In this document: in pieces, positions 8,213 to 16,806 of the stretch
Position numbering within the stretch: the stretch's first letter is position 1
Layout: each line of letters opens with the position of its first letter
NCBI RefSeq assembly: GCF_019504385.1
Contig: NZ_CP080590.1
Location: 2,832,001-2,896,000 of the forward strand
Reading direction: 5' to 3'
DNA length: 64,000 bases
From: Devosia salina
GTDB taxonomy: Bacteria; Pseudomonadota; Alphaproteobacteria; Rhizobiales; Devosiaceae
Made by a program: the position numbers and the translations under genes
Notes under the pieces: generated by a model
Databases searched by the model: none
What the model was told of the DNA's origin: nothing
What the model saw: only the letters and a program-made list of their open reading frames with translations

Positions 8213-8656
8213 CTATCCGGCGACGCTGTCCAGCCGCTCCCGCAGCGCCAGCAATTCGCGCCGCAGCGCATCGACGCCTTCCAGCGACAGCCCGCTTCCC
8301 TCGACCGCCGCGAGCGGAATGGCAGCGGCCCTGGCCTTGAGGGCCCTGCCCTCGCCGGTCAGACGAATGCGAACCTGCCGCTCATCGTCCTCATCGCGTC
8401 GGCGCTCGACAAGGCCACGGGCCTCCAGCCTCTTGATCAGCGGCGTGATGGTCCCGGAGTCGAGAAACAACTTGTCCCCCAGCGCCTTGACCGTGAGATC
8501 ATCCTTCTCCCACAGCACCAGGAAGACGAGATATTGGGGATAGGTCAGCTCCAGCGCATCGAGCCGCGGCTTGTAGAACCGCGTAAAGGCATGCCCCGCC
8601 GAGTACACGGCAAAACACAGCATCTGGTCGATCGTCGGCATCGTTTCTTCGGTCAT
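8213..8656 (-). CDS. ohrR: MarR-family organic-peroxide sensor OhrR
   Basis: A 147-residue winged-helix repressor with the sensing cysteine in the family position (DQMLCFAVYSA, Cys about 14). The DNA-binding region follows (LTVKALGDKLFLDSGTITPLIKRLEARGLVERR). It is divergent from ohr, the standard OhrR target, and an inverted repeat lies between them. The ATG at 8656 is chosen over upstream codons that would place the operator inside the coding region. Known OhrR proteins are oxidised at this Cys by organic hydroperoxides and then release DNA. Confidence 0.93.
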   Translation of the reverse strand: MTEETMPTIDQMLCFAVYSAGHAFTRFYKPRLDALELTYPQYLVFLVLWEKDDLTVKALGDKLFLDSGTITPLIKRLEARGLVERRRDEDDERQVRIRLTGEGRALKARAAAIPLAAVEGSGLSLEGVDALRRELLALRERLDSVAG

Positions 8657-8702
8657 TGCGCGCCCCGCTCCTTTCACCAAATCTAGCACACAAAATTCTA
8701 TT

Positions 8703-8723
8703 GTACACAATTCAATTGTGCAC
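8703..8723. promoter_or_regulatory. OhrR operator
   Basis: GTACACAATT-C-AATTGTGCAC is a near-perfect inverted repeat between the divergent ohrR and ohr genes, close to the TACAATT-AATTGTA core known for OhrR. It would cover both promoters and give autoregulation. Confidence 0.8.
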
Positions 8724-8758
8724 TATGTATCTTGTCATCACCAACAGGGAGTTCCCCA

Positions 8759-9211
8759 ATGAGCATCAAGTCAGCCATCTACACCGCCCATGCCCACACC
8801 ACCGGCGGCCGCACCGGCACCAGCAGGACCGACGATGGGCGGCTCGAGGTCAGCCTGGACACGCCAAAGGCCATGGGCGGCAATGATGGCCCCGGCACCA
8901 ATCCCGAACAGCTCTTCGCGGCCGGTTACTCGGCCTGTTTCCTGGGCGCCCTCAAGGCCGTCGCCCGTGGCGAAAAGGTCAAGATTCCCGACGATACCAC
9001 CATCGACGCTGCCATTTCCTTCGGCGAGAACGCTAGTGGTGCGGGCTATAACATCGCGGTCGAACTCAAGGTGACCATTCCCGGTTTCGAGCCGGCCCAG
9101 GCCGAAGACCTGGCCCACAAGGCCCACCAGGTCTGCCCCTATTCCAACGCCACCCGCGGCAATGTCGATGTCACGCTGACTGTCGTCGACAGCGCGCTCG
9201 AAGCCGCCTGA
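8759..9211 (+). CDS. ohr: Organic hydroperoxide resistance protein Ohr
   Basis: A 150-residue OsmC/Ohr-fold thiol peroxidase with the two reactive cysteines in GTNPEQLFAAGYSACF and VCPYSNATRGNVDV. It reduces organic hydroperoxides to alcohols in the cytoplasm using lipoylated partners. The ATG at 8759 gives the family's usual MSIK start. The C-terminal NVDVTL block separates Ohr from OsmC. Regulation by the adjacent OhrR through the operator at 8703-8723 is strongly suggested. Confidence 0.95.
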   Translation: MSIKSAIYTAHAHTTGGRTGTSRTDDGRLEVSLDTPKAMGGNDGPGTNPEQLFAAGYSACFLGALKAVARGEKVKIPDDTTIDAAISFGENASGAGYNIAVELKVTIPGFEPAQAEDLAHKAHQVCPYSNATRGNVDVTLTVVDSALEAA

Positions 9212-9289
9212 TCCATTTCGTTAACGATTGCCGTTCATCGGCCCGAAAGGGCGGCGAGGATAGCGTCTCCGCACTTATTGGAGCACGCC

Positions 9290-10042
9290 ATGCCCGCCGC
9301 CCTTGCCATTTCCGGACTCGAAAAGGCCTTCGACAGGCCCGTGGTCAAGGGCGTTGACCTGACCATCCAGTCCGGCGAATTCTATGCCCTGCTCGGCCCC
9401 AATGGCGCGGGCAAGACCACGATCTTGCGCATGGTCGCCGGCCTTCTGAAGCCCGATGCGGGCTCGATCTCGGTCTTCGGTGTCGATGCACTGTCCGACC
9501 CCGTCTCCGCCAAGCGCGTCATGGCTTGGGTGTCTGACGAACCGATGGTTTATGACCGGCTGACACCCCTTGAATATCTCGACTTCGTTGCCGGGCTCTG
9601 GCAGGTCGAGCCCGCCCGCGCCCGCCAGTCCGCCAATGACCTGATCGACTGGCTCGGCCTTGGCCCGCATGCCAATGAACTCTGCGGCGGTTTCTCCAAG
9701 GGCATGCTGCAAAAAGTCGCCCTGGCCGGTGCCCTGGTACACGACCCGCAATTGATCATTCTCGACGAACCGCTGACAGGTCTCGATGCCGGCTCCGCCC
9801 GCCAGGTCAAGGACGTTTTGCGCCAGCGCACCGCAGCGGGCGTCACGGTGATCATGACCACCCACATTCTCGAGGTGGCCGAACGCATGGCCGAGCGCAT
9901 CGGCATCATCGCCCAGGGTCGTCTGATCGCAGAGGGCAACCTGGCTGAACTCCGAACCCGCCTGGGCCGCGAATCCTCGCTCGAAGACATCTTCCTCGAT
10001 CTGGTCGCCCAGGGTCAGGACGAAGATCAGGACGCCGCGTGA
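9290..10042 (+). CDS. ABC transporter ATP-binding protein
   Basis: A 250-residue nucleotide-binding subunit with Walker A GPNGAGKT (about 38), an ABC signature of the form GGFSKGMLQK, Walker B LIILDEPLTGLD and the H-loop TTHIL. The FSKGM form is typical of exporter/drug-type subunits. The start ATG follows TTGGAG. The permease gene overlaps its stop by four bases (GTGA), so the two are translationally coupled. Substrate unknown. Confidence 0.9.
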   Translation: MPAALAISGLEKAFDRPVVKGVDLTIQSGEFYALLGPNGAGKTTILRMVAGLLKPDAGSISVFGVDALSDPVSAKRVMAWVSDEPMVYDRLTPLEYLDFVAGLWQVEPARARQSANDLIDWLGLGPHANELCGGFSKGMLQKVALAGALVHDPQLIILDEPLTGLDAGSARQVKDVLRQRTAAGVTVIMTTHILEVAERMAERIGIIAQGRLIAEGNLAELRTRLGRESSLEDIFLDLVAQGQDEDQDAA

Positions 10043-11577
10043 GCTTCGCCCCCGCCTCCCTGCCCTGGCTTGCCGCCCATGAACTCCGCCTCGCCTGGCG
10101 CGACGCCATGGCGATGATGACGGGCGGCCGGCGCACGCGCCTCGTCGGCTGGATCGTCGGCGGGGGCGCCATCTATGGGCTTATGCTGGTCATCGCCTGG
10201 TTTTCCATCCGCCCCTGGACCGCGGCGGGGATCATCCTCGACAAACAGGCCCTGGTGCTGATTTCCGGCATGGGTGCCCTGTTCTGGGCCGTCACCCTGT
10301 CGCAGGCACTCGAAGCGGTGACCCGCGTCTACTATGGCCGCTCCGACCTGGACCTCATCCTGTCCTCGCCCACCTCCAGCAACCGGCTCTTTGCCGTGCG
10401 TGCTGGCGCCGTCTTCGTTTCGACCGCAGCGCTCGGCGCCGTGCTTGTCAGCCCGCTGGTCATCGCCCTCGCCCTGCAGGACGGGCCGCGCTGGCTATCC
10501 GCTTTCCTGGTGCTGGCCGCCCTGGCGGCCCTGTCCGTCGCCCTTGCCATGGCAATCACCCGCCTGCTGTTTCGCCTCGCCGGACCCCGCCGCACCCGTC
10601 TCATCGCCCAGATCGTCGCCGGCATTGTCGGCGCCGGTTTTGTCATTGGCATACAGGCGGCTGCGATCCTCTCGCATGAGGGGTTTTCCCGCCTCGCCTT
10701 CTTCCAGTCCGAAACGCTGATCGCCGCCGCGCCCGCGCCGGATAGCCTCCTTTGGCTTCCGGTCCGCGCCGCTTTGGGTGAACCAGTGTCGGCCCTCCTG
10801 CTTGTGGTCACCGCATTGGCCATCCTGGGCGTCACCATAGCCCTCGTCGCCCCCAGCTATGGGCTCCTTGCCACGTCGGCCGCCGGTCTCAATCATGTCG
10901 GCAGCCAGCGCCGCGCCCCCAGGCACGCCTTCGCCGCAACGACCCAACGTCAGGCGCTCCGCCGCAAGGAATGGAAGCTGCTCCAGCGCGACCCATGGCT
11001 TCTCTCCCAAACCCTGATGCAGCTTCTCTATCTGGTGCCGCCGGCCCTGCTGCTCTGGGTCAACTATGGCGCGGGTTCGGGCGAGGCCAGCTTCGTGGTC
11101 ATCGTTCCGGTTCTGGTCATGGCTTGCGGACAACTGGCCGGCGGCCTCGCCTGGCTGGCCATTTCGGGTGAAGACGCGCACGATCTGGTCGCCACCGCCC
11201 CGCTGCGTCCGGGCACCATCCTGCGCGCCAAGATCGAGGCCGTGCTGGCCGTGATCCTCGCCGTTCTGGTGCCCATCCTGATACTGCTGACGCTCGCCGC
11301 CTGGCCGATGGCCGTGGTCACTGCCGTCTGCGCCCTCCTCGCTGCCTCGGCTTCCACCGCCATCCAGCTCTGGTTCCGCATCGCCGCCAAGCGGTCCATG
11401 TTCCGCCGCCGCCAGGTCGCCTCCCGGGCAGCGACGCTCAGCGAGGCCTTTTCCTCAATCCTCTGGGCCGCCACCGGAGCGCTCTGGGCCGCAGACTCCA
11501 TACTGGCCATCGGCCCGGCCCTACTTGCACTTGCCGTGCTCGGCCTGGCTCGGCTACTCGCGCCCGGGAAGCCCTGA
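10039..11577 (+). CDS. ABC exporter permease, multi-span membrane protein
   Basis: A 512-residue integral membrane protein starting at GTG within the ATPase stop region. Hydrophobic segments occur near residues 35-58, 78-95, 120-145, 152-172, 190-212, 245-270 and in clusters between 330 and 505, giving about 10-12 spans. The pattern of two bundles separated by a hydrophilic region around 280-320 suits a fused permease of the ABC-2 type. It pairs with the upstream ATPase; the following acetyltransferase gene starts immediately after its stop and may be co-transcribed. Confidence 0.85.
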   Translation: MSFAPASLPWLAAHELRLAWRDAMAMMTGGRRTRLVGWIVGGGAIYGLMLVIAWFSIRPWTAAGIILDKQALVLISGMGALFWAVTLSQALEAVTRVYYGRSDLDLILSSPTSSNRLFAVRAGAVFVSTAALGAVLVSPLVIALALQDGPRWLSAFLVLAALAALSVALAMAITRLLFRLAGPRRTRLIAQIVAGIVGAGFVIGIQAAAILSHEGFSRLAFFQSETLIAAAPAPDSLLWLPVRAALGEPVSALLLVVTALAILGVTIALVAPSYGLLATSAAGLNHVGSQRRAPRHAFAATTQRQALRRKEWKLLQRDPWLLSQTLMQLLYLVPPALLLWVNYGAGSGEASFVVIVPVLVMACGQLAGGLAWLAISGEDAHDLVATAPLRPGTILRAKIEAVLAVILAVLVPILILLTLAAWPMAVVTAVCALLAASASTAIQLWFRIAAKRSMFRRRQVASRAATLSEAFSSILWAATGALWAADSILAIGPALLALAVLGLARLLAPGKP

Positions 11578-12045
11578 ATGCCTGTTCTCACATTTCGCGA
11601 CGCTAATCCGGCCGATATCGGCACCATGCTCGAACTCAGCCATGCCGGTGACGCGCGAGGGCCAGACACGCCACCGCTTGACCCCGCAACGCTAGCCGAT
11701 CCGCGCTATCGTGCCGCCTTCGAGGCCATAGCAGCCGATCCCAACACTCGCCTGATCGTCGCCGAGCGCGATGGGCAGGTGGTGGGCACGCTCCAGATCA
11801 CCATGATCCCCGGCCTGCCCCGCTTCGGCATGACGCGCGGCCTGCTCGAAAACGTCCATATCCGTGCCGATCAGCGCGGCAATGGTCTGGGATCGGAAAT
11901 GGTGCTCTGGGCGGTTCAGCAGTGCCGTGAGGCCGGTTGCGGCATGGTGCAGCTGACCTCCAACAAGGTCAGGCTCGACGCCCATCGCTTCTATAAGCGC
12001 CTGGGCTTTGCCGCCTCGCATGAAGGGTTCAAGCTCTACTTCTGA
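11578..12045 (+). CDS. GNAT family N-acetyltransferase
   Basis: A 155-residue acetyltransferase with the acetyl-CoA loop as HIRADQRGNGLGSEMVLWAV (R/Q-x-x-G-x-G/A pattern) and a C-terminal Phe-Tyr-x-x-x-Gly-Phe element (RFYKRLGFAASHEGFKLYF). The start directly abuts the permease stop (TGAATG), suggesting a three-gene operon with the ABC exporter. An acetylated substrate exported by the transporter is possible but unproven. Confidence 0.88.
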   Translation: MPVLTFRDANPADIGTMLELSHAGDARGPDTPPLDPATLADPRYRAAFEAIAADPNTRLIVAERDGQVVGTLQITMIPGLPRFGMTRGLLENVHIRADQRGNGLGSEMVLWAVQQCREAGCGMVQLTSNKVRLDAHRFYKRLGFAASHEGFKLYF

Positions 12046-12057
12046 GACGCGCCGGGC

Positions 12058-12231
12058 CTAGAACAGCACAGCCAGTCCCATGAAGGCGAGGAGCAGGATG
12101 AGCACGATGCCGATCAACATGATGCCGGCCACCACCTTGGCCAGTGTCGCGGCGGCCCCCGCAAGGCCGGTGAAGCCCATGGCACCGGCGACCAGCGCCA
12201 CGACGATGAGGATAAGCAGCAATTGCAGCAT
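12058..12231 (-). CDS. DUF1328-type small membrane protein
   Basis: A 57-residue protein made almost entirely of two hydrophobic helices with a short GFTGLAGAAATLAK turn, the DUF1328 (YtjA-like) pattern. Such proteins are often induced by general stress. Upstream on the same strand is a match to the EcfG promoter (12267-12292), consistent with that. Role in the membrane is unknown. Confidence 0.88.
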   Translation of the reverse strand: MLQLLLILIVVALVAGAMGFTGLAGAAATLAKVVAGIMLIGIVLILLLAFMGLAVLF

Positions 12232-12266
12232 GGTTCGGTCCGGCCTTCCTGTTTGAACATTTTGAG

Positions 12267-12292
12267 AACGGACCGCACCGTCCGTGCGTTCC
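12267..12292 (-). promoter_or_regulatory. EcfG-type general stress promoter
   Basis: On the minus strand GGAAC is followed after 17 bases by CGTT, the consensus of the alphaproteobacterial general stress sigma factor EcfG. The -10 lies about 36 bases upstream of the DUF1328 start codon. Confidence 0.75.
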
Positions 12293-12373
12293 ATGCATGC
12301 GCGCAAACGCCGGCACTCCTTAACCTGCTGTCAGTGCCCCACTGTCACATTAGGGCGCTTGGAGGCGGTACGC

Positions 12374-14695
12374 GTGCGGCAATTGATCAGATGGAGCGCT
12401 GCCCTGGCAGCGATGCTGGCGCTGTGGGCTCTCGCCCAGGGCGGCATGCTGGCATCGCTCGACAGCCGCCTTGGTGACTGGCGCCTCGCCGGCCACGCCA
12501 TCGCGCCGTCGGGCAACACCGTCGTCGTCGCGATCGACAGCCAGAGCCTTGAAGAAGTCGGCGTCTGGCCCTGGCCGCGCACCCTCTATGCCAGCCTGCT
12601 CGACCGGCTTATGGACGCCGGCGCCGACGAGGTCGCCTTCGACATCGACTTCTCCAGCGCCAGCAACACCTTCGACGACGCCATCTTCGCCGCCGCCCTG
12701 GAGCGGGCCGGCGGTTACGCCTGGCTGGCCGCCTTCGCCCAGGCCGAGGCCAATGGTACGATGGCCTTTGCCCGCCCGCTGTCCGAATTTGCCGCGGTTG
12801 CCGACCCGGTTCTGGTCAATGTGCTGCTCGACCCCATGACAGCCCGCGCCCGCAGCATCCCAACCGCCGCGTCCGACGACGAGGGCACTATCCCGGCGCT
12901 GGCCGTCCAGCTCGCCCGGCCGGCAGATACGCTGCCGGAAGTACTGGACATCGATTTCGGCATCGACCTCTCCGCCATCGAGCGTCTGAGCTTCACCGAT
13001 GTCCTCTATGGGCGTGTGGACCCGGCCATCCTCGCGGGTAAGCAGGTCCTTGTCGGCGCCAGTGCCATCGAACTGCGCGACTTCTTCACGGTCCCGCGCT
13101 ATGGCGTGATCCCGGGACCGATGCTTCAGGCGCTGGCGCTTGAAACGCTCAAGATCGGCCGCATCCCCGACAATTGGGGCAGCGCCCCAGGCATCTTTGT
13201 CACCGCTATCCTGGGCTTCGCTCTGCTGCTTCGACGCCGCCGGCTCAGCATTCCCTTTGCCGCCCTGCTTTTCGTGGTGACCGCGATCTTCGGAGAAGCC
13301 TTGGCCTTCTTCGCCTACGGCCAGTCCGGCATCATGATCGACACGGCCAGCCTCCATATCGGCCTGACCTTCCTCTTTGGCCTGGCCCTGGCCGACAACG
13401 GCTATCACCATTTTCTGGCGCGCCGGACCGCACAGCAGCGCCTGGAATTCCTGGCGACCCACGATCCCGAGACCGGGCTGCTGTCCCGTCAGGGTCTGCT
13501 CGACCGGCCTGACACCAATGTCCGCCTGGTATTGGTCCTGCTGCAGATCCAGGGCCTGGACGAGTTGCGCGCCACGCTGGGGCATGAAGTGGTCGAACGG
13601 CTGCTCGTCCGCTTTTCCCATCGCCTTGCCCATGCCGGCTTCCAGCAAACCGCCCGGACCGCTCCGGCCAATTTCGCCCTTGTCGATATGGACGATGGCG
13701 ACAGTGATCGTCTCGCCGCCGCAGTGAGGCAGCTCCAGGGTGAATATTCGGGTATCTACACCGTCGCCGGCCACAGCCTGCACGTTGAGGTGCTCGCCGG
13801 CTATGCCGCCGGATCCCGCTCGCGTACCGAATTGCTCAACCAGGCCGAAATCGCCCTCATTCAGGCGCGTACAAACCGCATGGCCACGCGCGGTTTCACC
13901 CCCGCCGACCAGGTGGCACTGGACCGCCAGGGCCGCCTCGACCGCGATCTGCGCCAGGCCCTGGACCGCAACCAGCTTCATCTCGTGTTCCAGCCTCAGG
14001 TCGACCTGCGCAGCCGCCGGATCACGGGCGCGGAAACGCTGCTCCGCTGGAAACACCCAGAACTGGGCATGATCTCGCCCGCAGAATTCATCCCGCTGGC
14101 CGAGGAAACAGGCCTCATCGTCGATATCGGGCGTTGGGTCATGTGGGCTGCATGCGAGCAGGCGATGCTTTGGCCGGAGCCGATCACGGTGGCCGTCAAC
14201 GTGTCACCGGTACAGTTCCAGCAGGCCGACATGATGGCCACTGTCGAGGCGGCACTGCGGCGCTCCGGCCTGCCGGCGTCACGCCTGGAGCTCGAGATCA
14301 CCGAGAGTGAGCGCATCGCCGAGCCCGGCCGCACCCGCGCGGTTATCGGCCGCCTTCAGGAGCTAGGGGTGCGTCTATCCATCGACGATTTCGGAACCGG
14401 CTATTCTTCGCTCAGCTATTTCCGCGATCTCCCGTTCGAGATCGTCAAGATCGACCAGAGCTTTGTGCGCGGCCGCTCCGGGCCAACGGACGACGCACTT
14501 CTGGCGGGCATCATCGGGCTCGCCCACAGCCTCGGCAAAATGACCATTGCCGAGGGCATTGAGGACGAAGCGACGGCAGCCATGCTGGCGAAAATGGGCT
14601 GCACCCTCGGCCAGGGCTATCATTTCAGCCGCCCGATACCGGCCGCGGATTTCGCGGCCCTGCTGAGCGAGGCCAACAAGCGCGCGATCGGCTAA
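12374..14695 (+). CDS. CHASE2 sensor with degenerate GGDEF and intact EAL phosphodiesterase domain
   Basis: A 773-residue protein from GTG 12374, which follows GGAGG with 8-base spacing. An N-terminal helix leads into an extracytoplasmic CHASE2 domain (about 20-265), then three transmembrane helices (about 270-350). A GGDEF-like region (about 365-505) lacks the GG(D/E)EF motif. The EAL domain (about 525-770) keeps ETLLR, NVSPVQF, ELEITES, IDDFGTGYSSL, KIDQSF and EGIE, so it should hydrolyse cyclic di-GMP. Convergent with a secreted FecR-domain protein; CHASE2 and FecR domains often co-occur, hinting at a shared signal. Confidence 0.93.
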   Translation: MRQLIRWSAALAAMLALWALAQGGMLASLDSRLGDWRLAGHAIAPSGNTVVVAIDSQSLEEVGVWPWPRTLYASLLDRLMDAGADEVAFDIDFSSASNTFDDAIFAAALERAGGYAWLAAFAQAEANGTMAFARPLSEFAAVADPVLVNVLLDPMTARARSIPTAASDDEGTIPALAVQLARPADTLPEVLDIDFGIDLSAIERLSFTDVLYGRVDPAILAGKQVLVGASAIELRDFFTVPRYGVIPGPMLQALALETLKIGRIPDNWGSAPGIFVTAILGFALLLRRRRLSIPFAALLFVVTAIFGEALAFFAYGQSGIMIDTASLHIGLTFLFGLALADNGYHHFLARRTAQQRLEFLATHDPETGLLSRQGLLDRPDTNVRLVLVLLQIQGLDELRATLGHEVVERLLVRFSHRLAHAGFQQTARTAPANFALVDMDDGDSDRLAAAVRQLQGEYSGIYTVAGHSLHVEVLAGYAAGSRSRTELLNQAEIALIQARTNRMATRGFTPADQVALDRQGRLDRDLRQALDRNQLHLVFQPQVDLRSRRITGAETLLRWKHPELGMISPAEFIPLAEETGLIVDIGRWVMWAACEQAMLWPEPITVAVNVSPVQFQQADMMATVEAALRRSGLPASRLELEITESERIAEPGRTRAVIGRLQELGVRLSIDDFGTGYSSLSYFRDLPFEIVKIDQSFVRGRSGPTDDALLAGIIGLAHSLGKMTIAEGIEDEATAAMLAKMGCTLGQGYHFSRPIPAADFAALLSEANKRAIG

Positions 14696-14716
14696 TCGGC
14701 CAGCGGGCCCGGCCCG

Positions 14717-15703
14717 TCAACTCTTCCCGCTATTGCCCTTGCCACTATTGCCGTTTCCGTTGCCGCCACCATTGCCGTTGCCGTTGCCGCTGTTCCCGTT
14801 GCCGTTTCCGTTGGTCCCGTTGCCGTCGCTGCCCGCGTCGTTCCCGTTCCCGTTTCCGTTCCCGTTGCCGCTGTTGCCGTTTCCGTTCCCGTTGCCGTTT
14901 CCGTTGTTCCCGTTGCCGTTCTCTTTCGTGCTTGCGCCATTGCCGTTCCCATTATTGCTGGTCCGTGCATTGGCGCTTACCGCATTGCCCTGCCCCCCGG
15001 CATGGGCCCGCGCATTGGCATTGGCGTGCTCATTGGGGACATGACCGTTCCGCACCGCGTCCAGCGCGTCTTCCGCCGCCACATCGCCGCGCAACACGGC
15101 TTCACGCGCCGCCGCCGGCACCACATTGCCCTCGATGAGATAAACCACCCGGTCCGAGCCGGGCCCGCTCACATCCACCGGCGCCGTCTGGCTGGCTTCC
15201 GCTGCTTGGCCCGGCGTCACGTCCACGACCATGTCATGGCCGTTGTCCTGCACCTGCACCACGCCGCGGTCCACGTCCACACGGGCCAGTCCATTGCGAT
15301 AGGTCACGGTGAACTGCGTGCCCTTGACGACGGCGGCGAGCACGGGCGTCTGTACTGAAAAATGCTGCACATTGCGCCGTTCGGCCTCGATGGTGACGCT
15401 GCCGTGGAACTGCAGGACGCTGGTCATCCTTTGCCCGCCGGCATCGCGCACCGCCACTTCCGTATTGCCGGCGAGGGCGATCCGCTCCGCGCCACGCACC
15501 AGTTCGACCCGGCCACTCGCCCCGGTTCGGATCTTGCGGCCATCCGGCACGACGTCGCCCCGCTCCAGCGCCGTCCAGTCCCCATGCTCGAACTGCAGCA
15601 CCTGACCGCGCAAGCGCTCGGCGATCCAGTCCTCGGCCAAGGCCGACGTGCTGACAGACGAGAAGATGAGCGCGGCCAGAAGGGCCGTCTTGCCGAAATG
15701 CAT
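14717..15703 (-). CDS. Secreted FecR-domain protein with Asn-Gly repeat tail
   Basis: A 328-residue protein with a signal peptide (MHFGKTALLAALIFSSVSTSALA). Residues about 25-175 form a FecR domain: GDVVPDGRKIRTGASGRVELV, then FSVQTPVLAAVVKGTQFTV, typical of FecR-type proteins found near CHASE2 sensors. The last ~105 residues are almost only Asn and Gly with scattered Ser, Thr, Asp and Lys. GGAGGTAGGAACC before the ATG is a strong ribosome site. Partnership with the convergent CHASE2-EAL protein is inferred from position. The tail may be extended and hydrated, or bind surface polymers; nothing proves this. Confidence 0.85.
   Translation of the reverse strand: MHFGKTALLAALIFSSVSTSALAEDWIAERLRGQVLQFEHGDWTALERGDVVPDGRKIRTGASGRVELVRGAERIALAGNTEVAVRDAGGQRMTSVLQFHGSVTIEAERRNVQHFSVQTPVLAAVVKGTQFTVTYRNGLARVDVDRGVVQVQDNGHDMVVDVTPGQAAEASQTAPVDVSGPGSDRVVYLIEGNVVPAAAREAVLRGDVAAEDALDAVRNGHVPNEHANANARAHAGGQGNAVSANARTSNNGNGNGASTKENGNGNNGNGNGNGNGNSGNGNGNGNGNDAGSDGNGTNGNGNGNSGNGNGNGGGNGNGNSGKGNSGKS
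14730..14965 (-). repeat. Low-complexity (Asn-Gly)n coding repeat
   Basis: Tandem units of GGCAAC and near variants on the minus strand, most 6 or 12 bases long, encode the NG-rich tail of the FecR protein. Such tracts are prone to length change by slippage. Confidence 0.85.
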
Positions 15704-15859
15704 GGTTCCTACCTCCAGATCGGGCTCCTGCCCGTGTTTTGGAGGCTATTTCGCGGCCTGAACCGTTAACCGGGTCCTAGCGGGGGCGCTTGGGCGGCCG
15801 TCGGAGCACTCACGTTCGCAGTGAGGGTTAATGCCAGCTACCGGAATTATCCCGGTGTT

Positions 15860-16780
15860 TCAGGGTTCCAGTCCCGTCGGCACCGGCGGCGGCGCGTGCA
15901 GCACCGTGATCCGAACCCGCTCATTGGCGGCCATATAGGGATCATTGGGGAAGAACGGTTCATCGGTGGCCCGACCCGAGACCGCCTTGAAGCGATCCTC
16001 GCTCATGCCGAACTCGCCCAGTATCGAGCGCACCACATTGGCCCGGTCGGCCGATAATTCCCACGGGCCATAGCGCGGATTGTCATAGCGCCCACCGGCG
16101 GCAGTGTGCCCCGATATCGTCACCTGCGCATTGAGCTGCTGCAGGATTGGCCCGATCGCGGCAATGGCGGCGCGCGTCTGCTCGAGCGGATATTTGGACC
16201 CTTCCGGGAACATCGGCCGCCCCTGCTGGTCTATGATCTGGATATCGAGGCCCTCTTCGGTCTCCTCGATCAGCAGATTGTCCATGAAGGGCGTCACTTC
16301 CGGCAGCGACTGCCAGGCCTGCTTGATACTGGCGGCGGCGCTATGGAACGCCTGGGCATCGATGGACTTGAGGTTGAATTCGCTGTCGCTGCTGGCCTTA
16401 CGTTCACTGCCCTGTTCGCGGGCCGGCCCACCGATATGGGTTTCCACGGTTCCGTCGGTCGAGCTCTGGGGCGACGCAGGCGCATCCTTGATGATGTCGG
16501 CCGACGAGCCGGACATCTGATTGCCCGAATTGTCCATGGCATTGCCGCCCATGACCCCGCCGGCGCCGCTGGTGGTCATGCTTAGCGAAGCGGGCGCGAA
16601 GTAGTTGGCCAGCCCTTCCTTCTGCTCAGGCGTGGTCATGCTGATGAGCCACATGAGCAGGAAGAATGCCATCATCGCCGTCACGAAGTCGGCATAGGCG
16701 ATCTTCCAGGCGCCGCCATGATGAGCGTGCCCCTTCTTCTTGACCTTCTTGATGATGATCGGCTGGTCGTAATTCGCCAT
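15860..16780 (-). CDS. motB: Flagellar motor stator protein MotB
   Basis: A 306-residue MotB. A basic N-terminus (IIIKKVKKKGHAHHGGAWK) precedes the single helix AYADFVTAMMAFFLLMWLI, whose Asp carries protons. A linker of about 80 residues rich in Gly, Ser and Asn is followed by an OmpA-like peptidoglycan-binding domain (ITISGHTAAGG, ELSADRANVVRSIL). It anchors the stator to the cell wall. It lies 26 bases downstream of motA on the same strand, forming an operon. No other flagellar gene is in the window. Confidence 0.95.
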   Translation of the reverse strand: MANYDQPIIIKKVKKKGHAHHGGAWKIAYADFVTAMMAFFLLMWLISMTTPEQKEGLANYFAPASLSMTTSGAGGVMGGNAMDNSGNQMSGSSADIIKDAPASPQSSTDGTVETHIGGPAREQGSERKASSDSEFNLKSIDAQAFHSAAASIKQAWQSLPEVTPFMDNLLIEETEEGLDIQIIDQQGRPMFPEGSKYPLEQTRAAIAAIGPILQQLNAQVTISGHTAAGGRYDNPRYGPWELSADRANVVRSILGEFGMSEDRFKAVSGRATDEPFFPNDPYMAANERVRITVLHAPPPVPTGLEP

Positions 16781-16806
16781 TCTGGCTTACCGGCTTTCTG
16801 GAAGGA

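Noticed and set aside
13440..13900. Active diguanylate cyclase (GGDEF) domain in the CHASE2 protein
   Set aside because: The region has a GGDEF-like fold pattern, but the GG(D/E)EF catalytic motif is absent.
14730..14965. Short tandem repeats as a CRISPR or satellite locus
   Set aside because: The tract is in frame and codes the Asn-Gly tail of a FecR protein, so it is a coding repeat.
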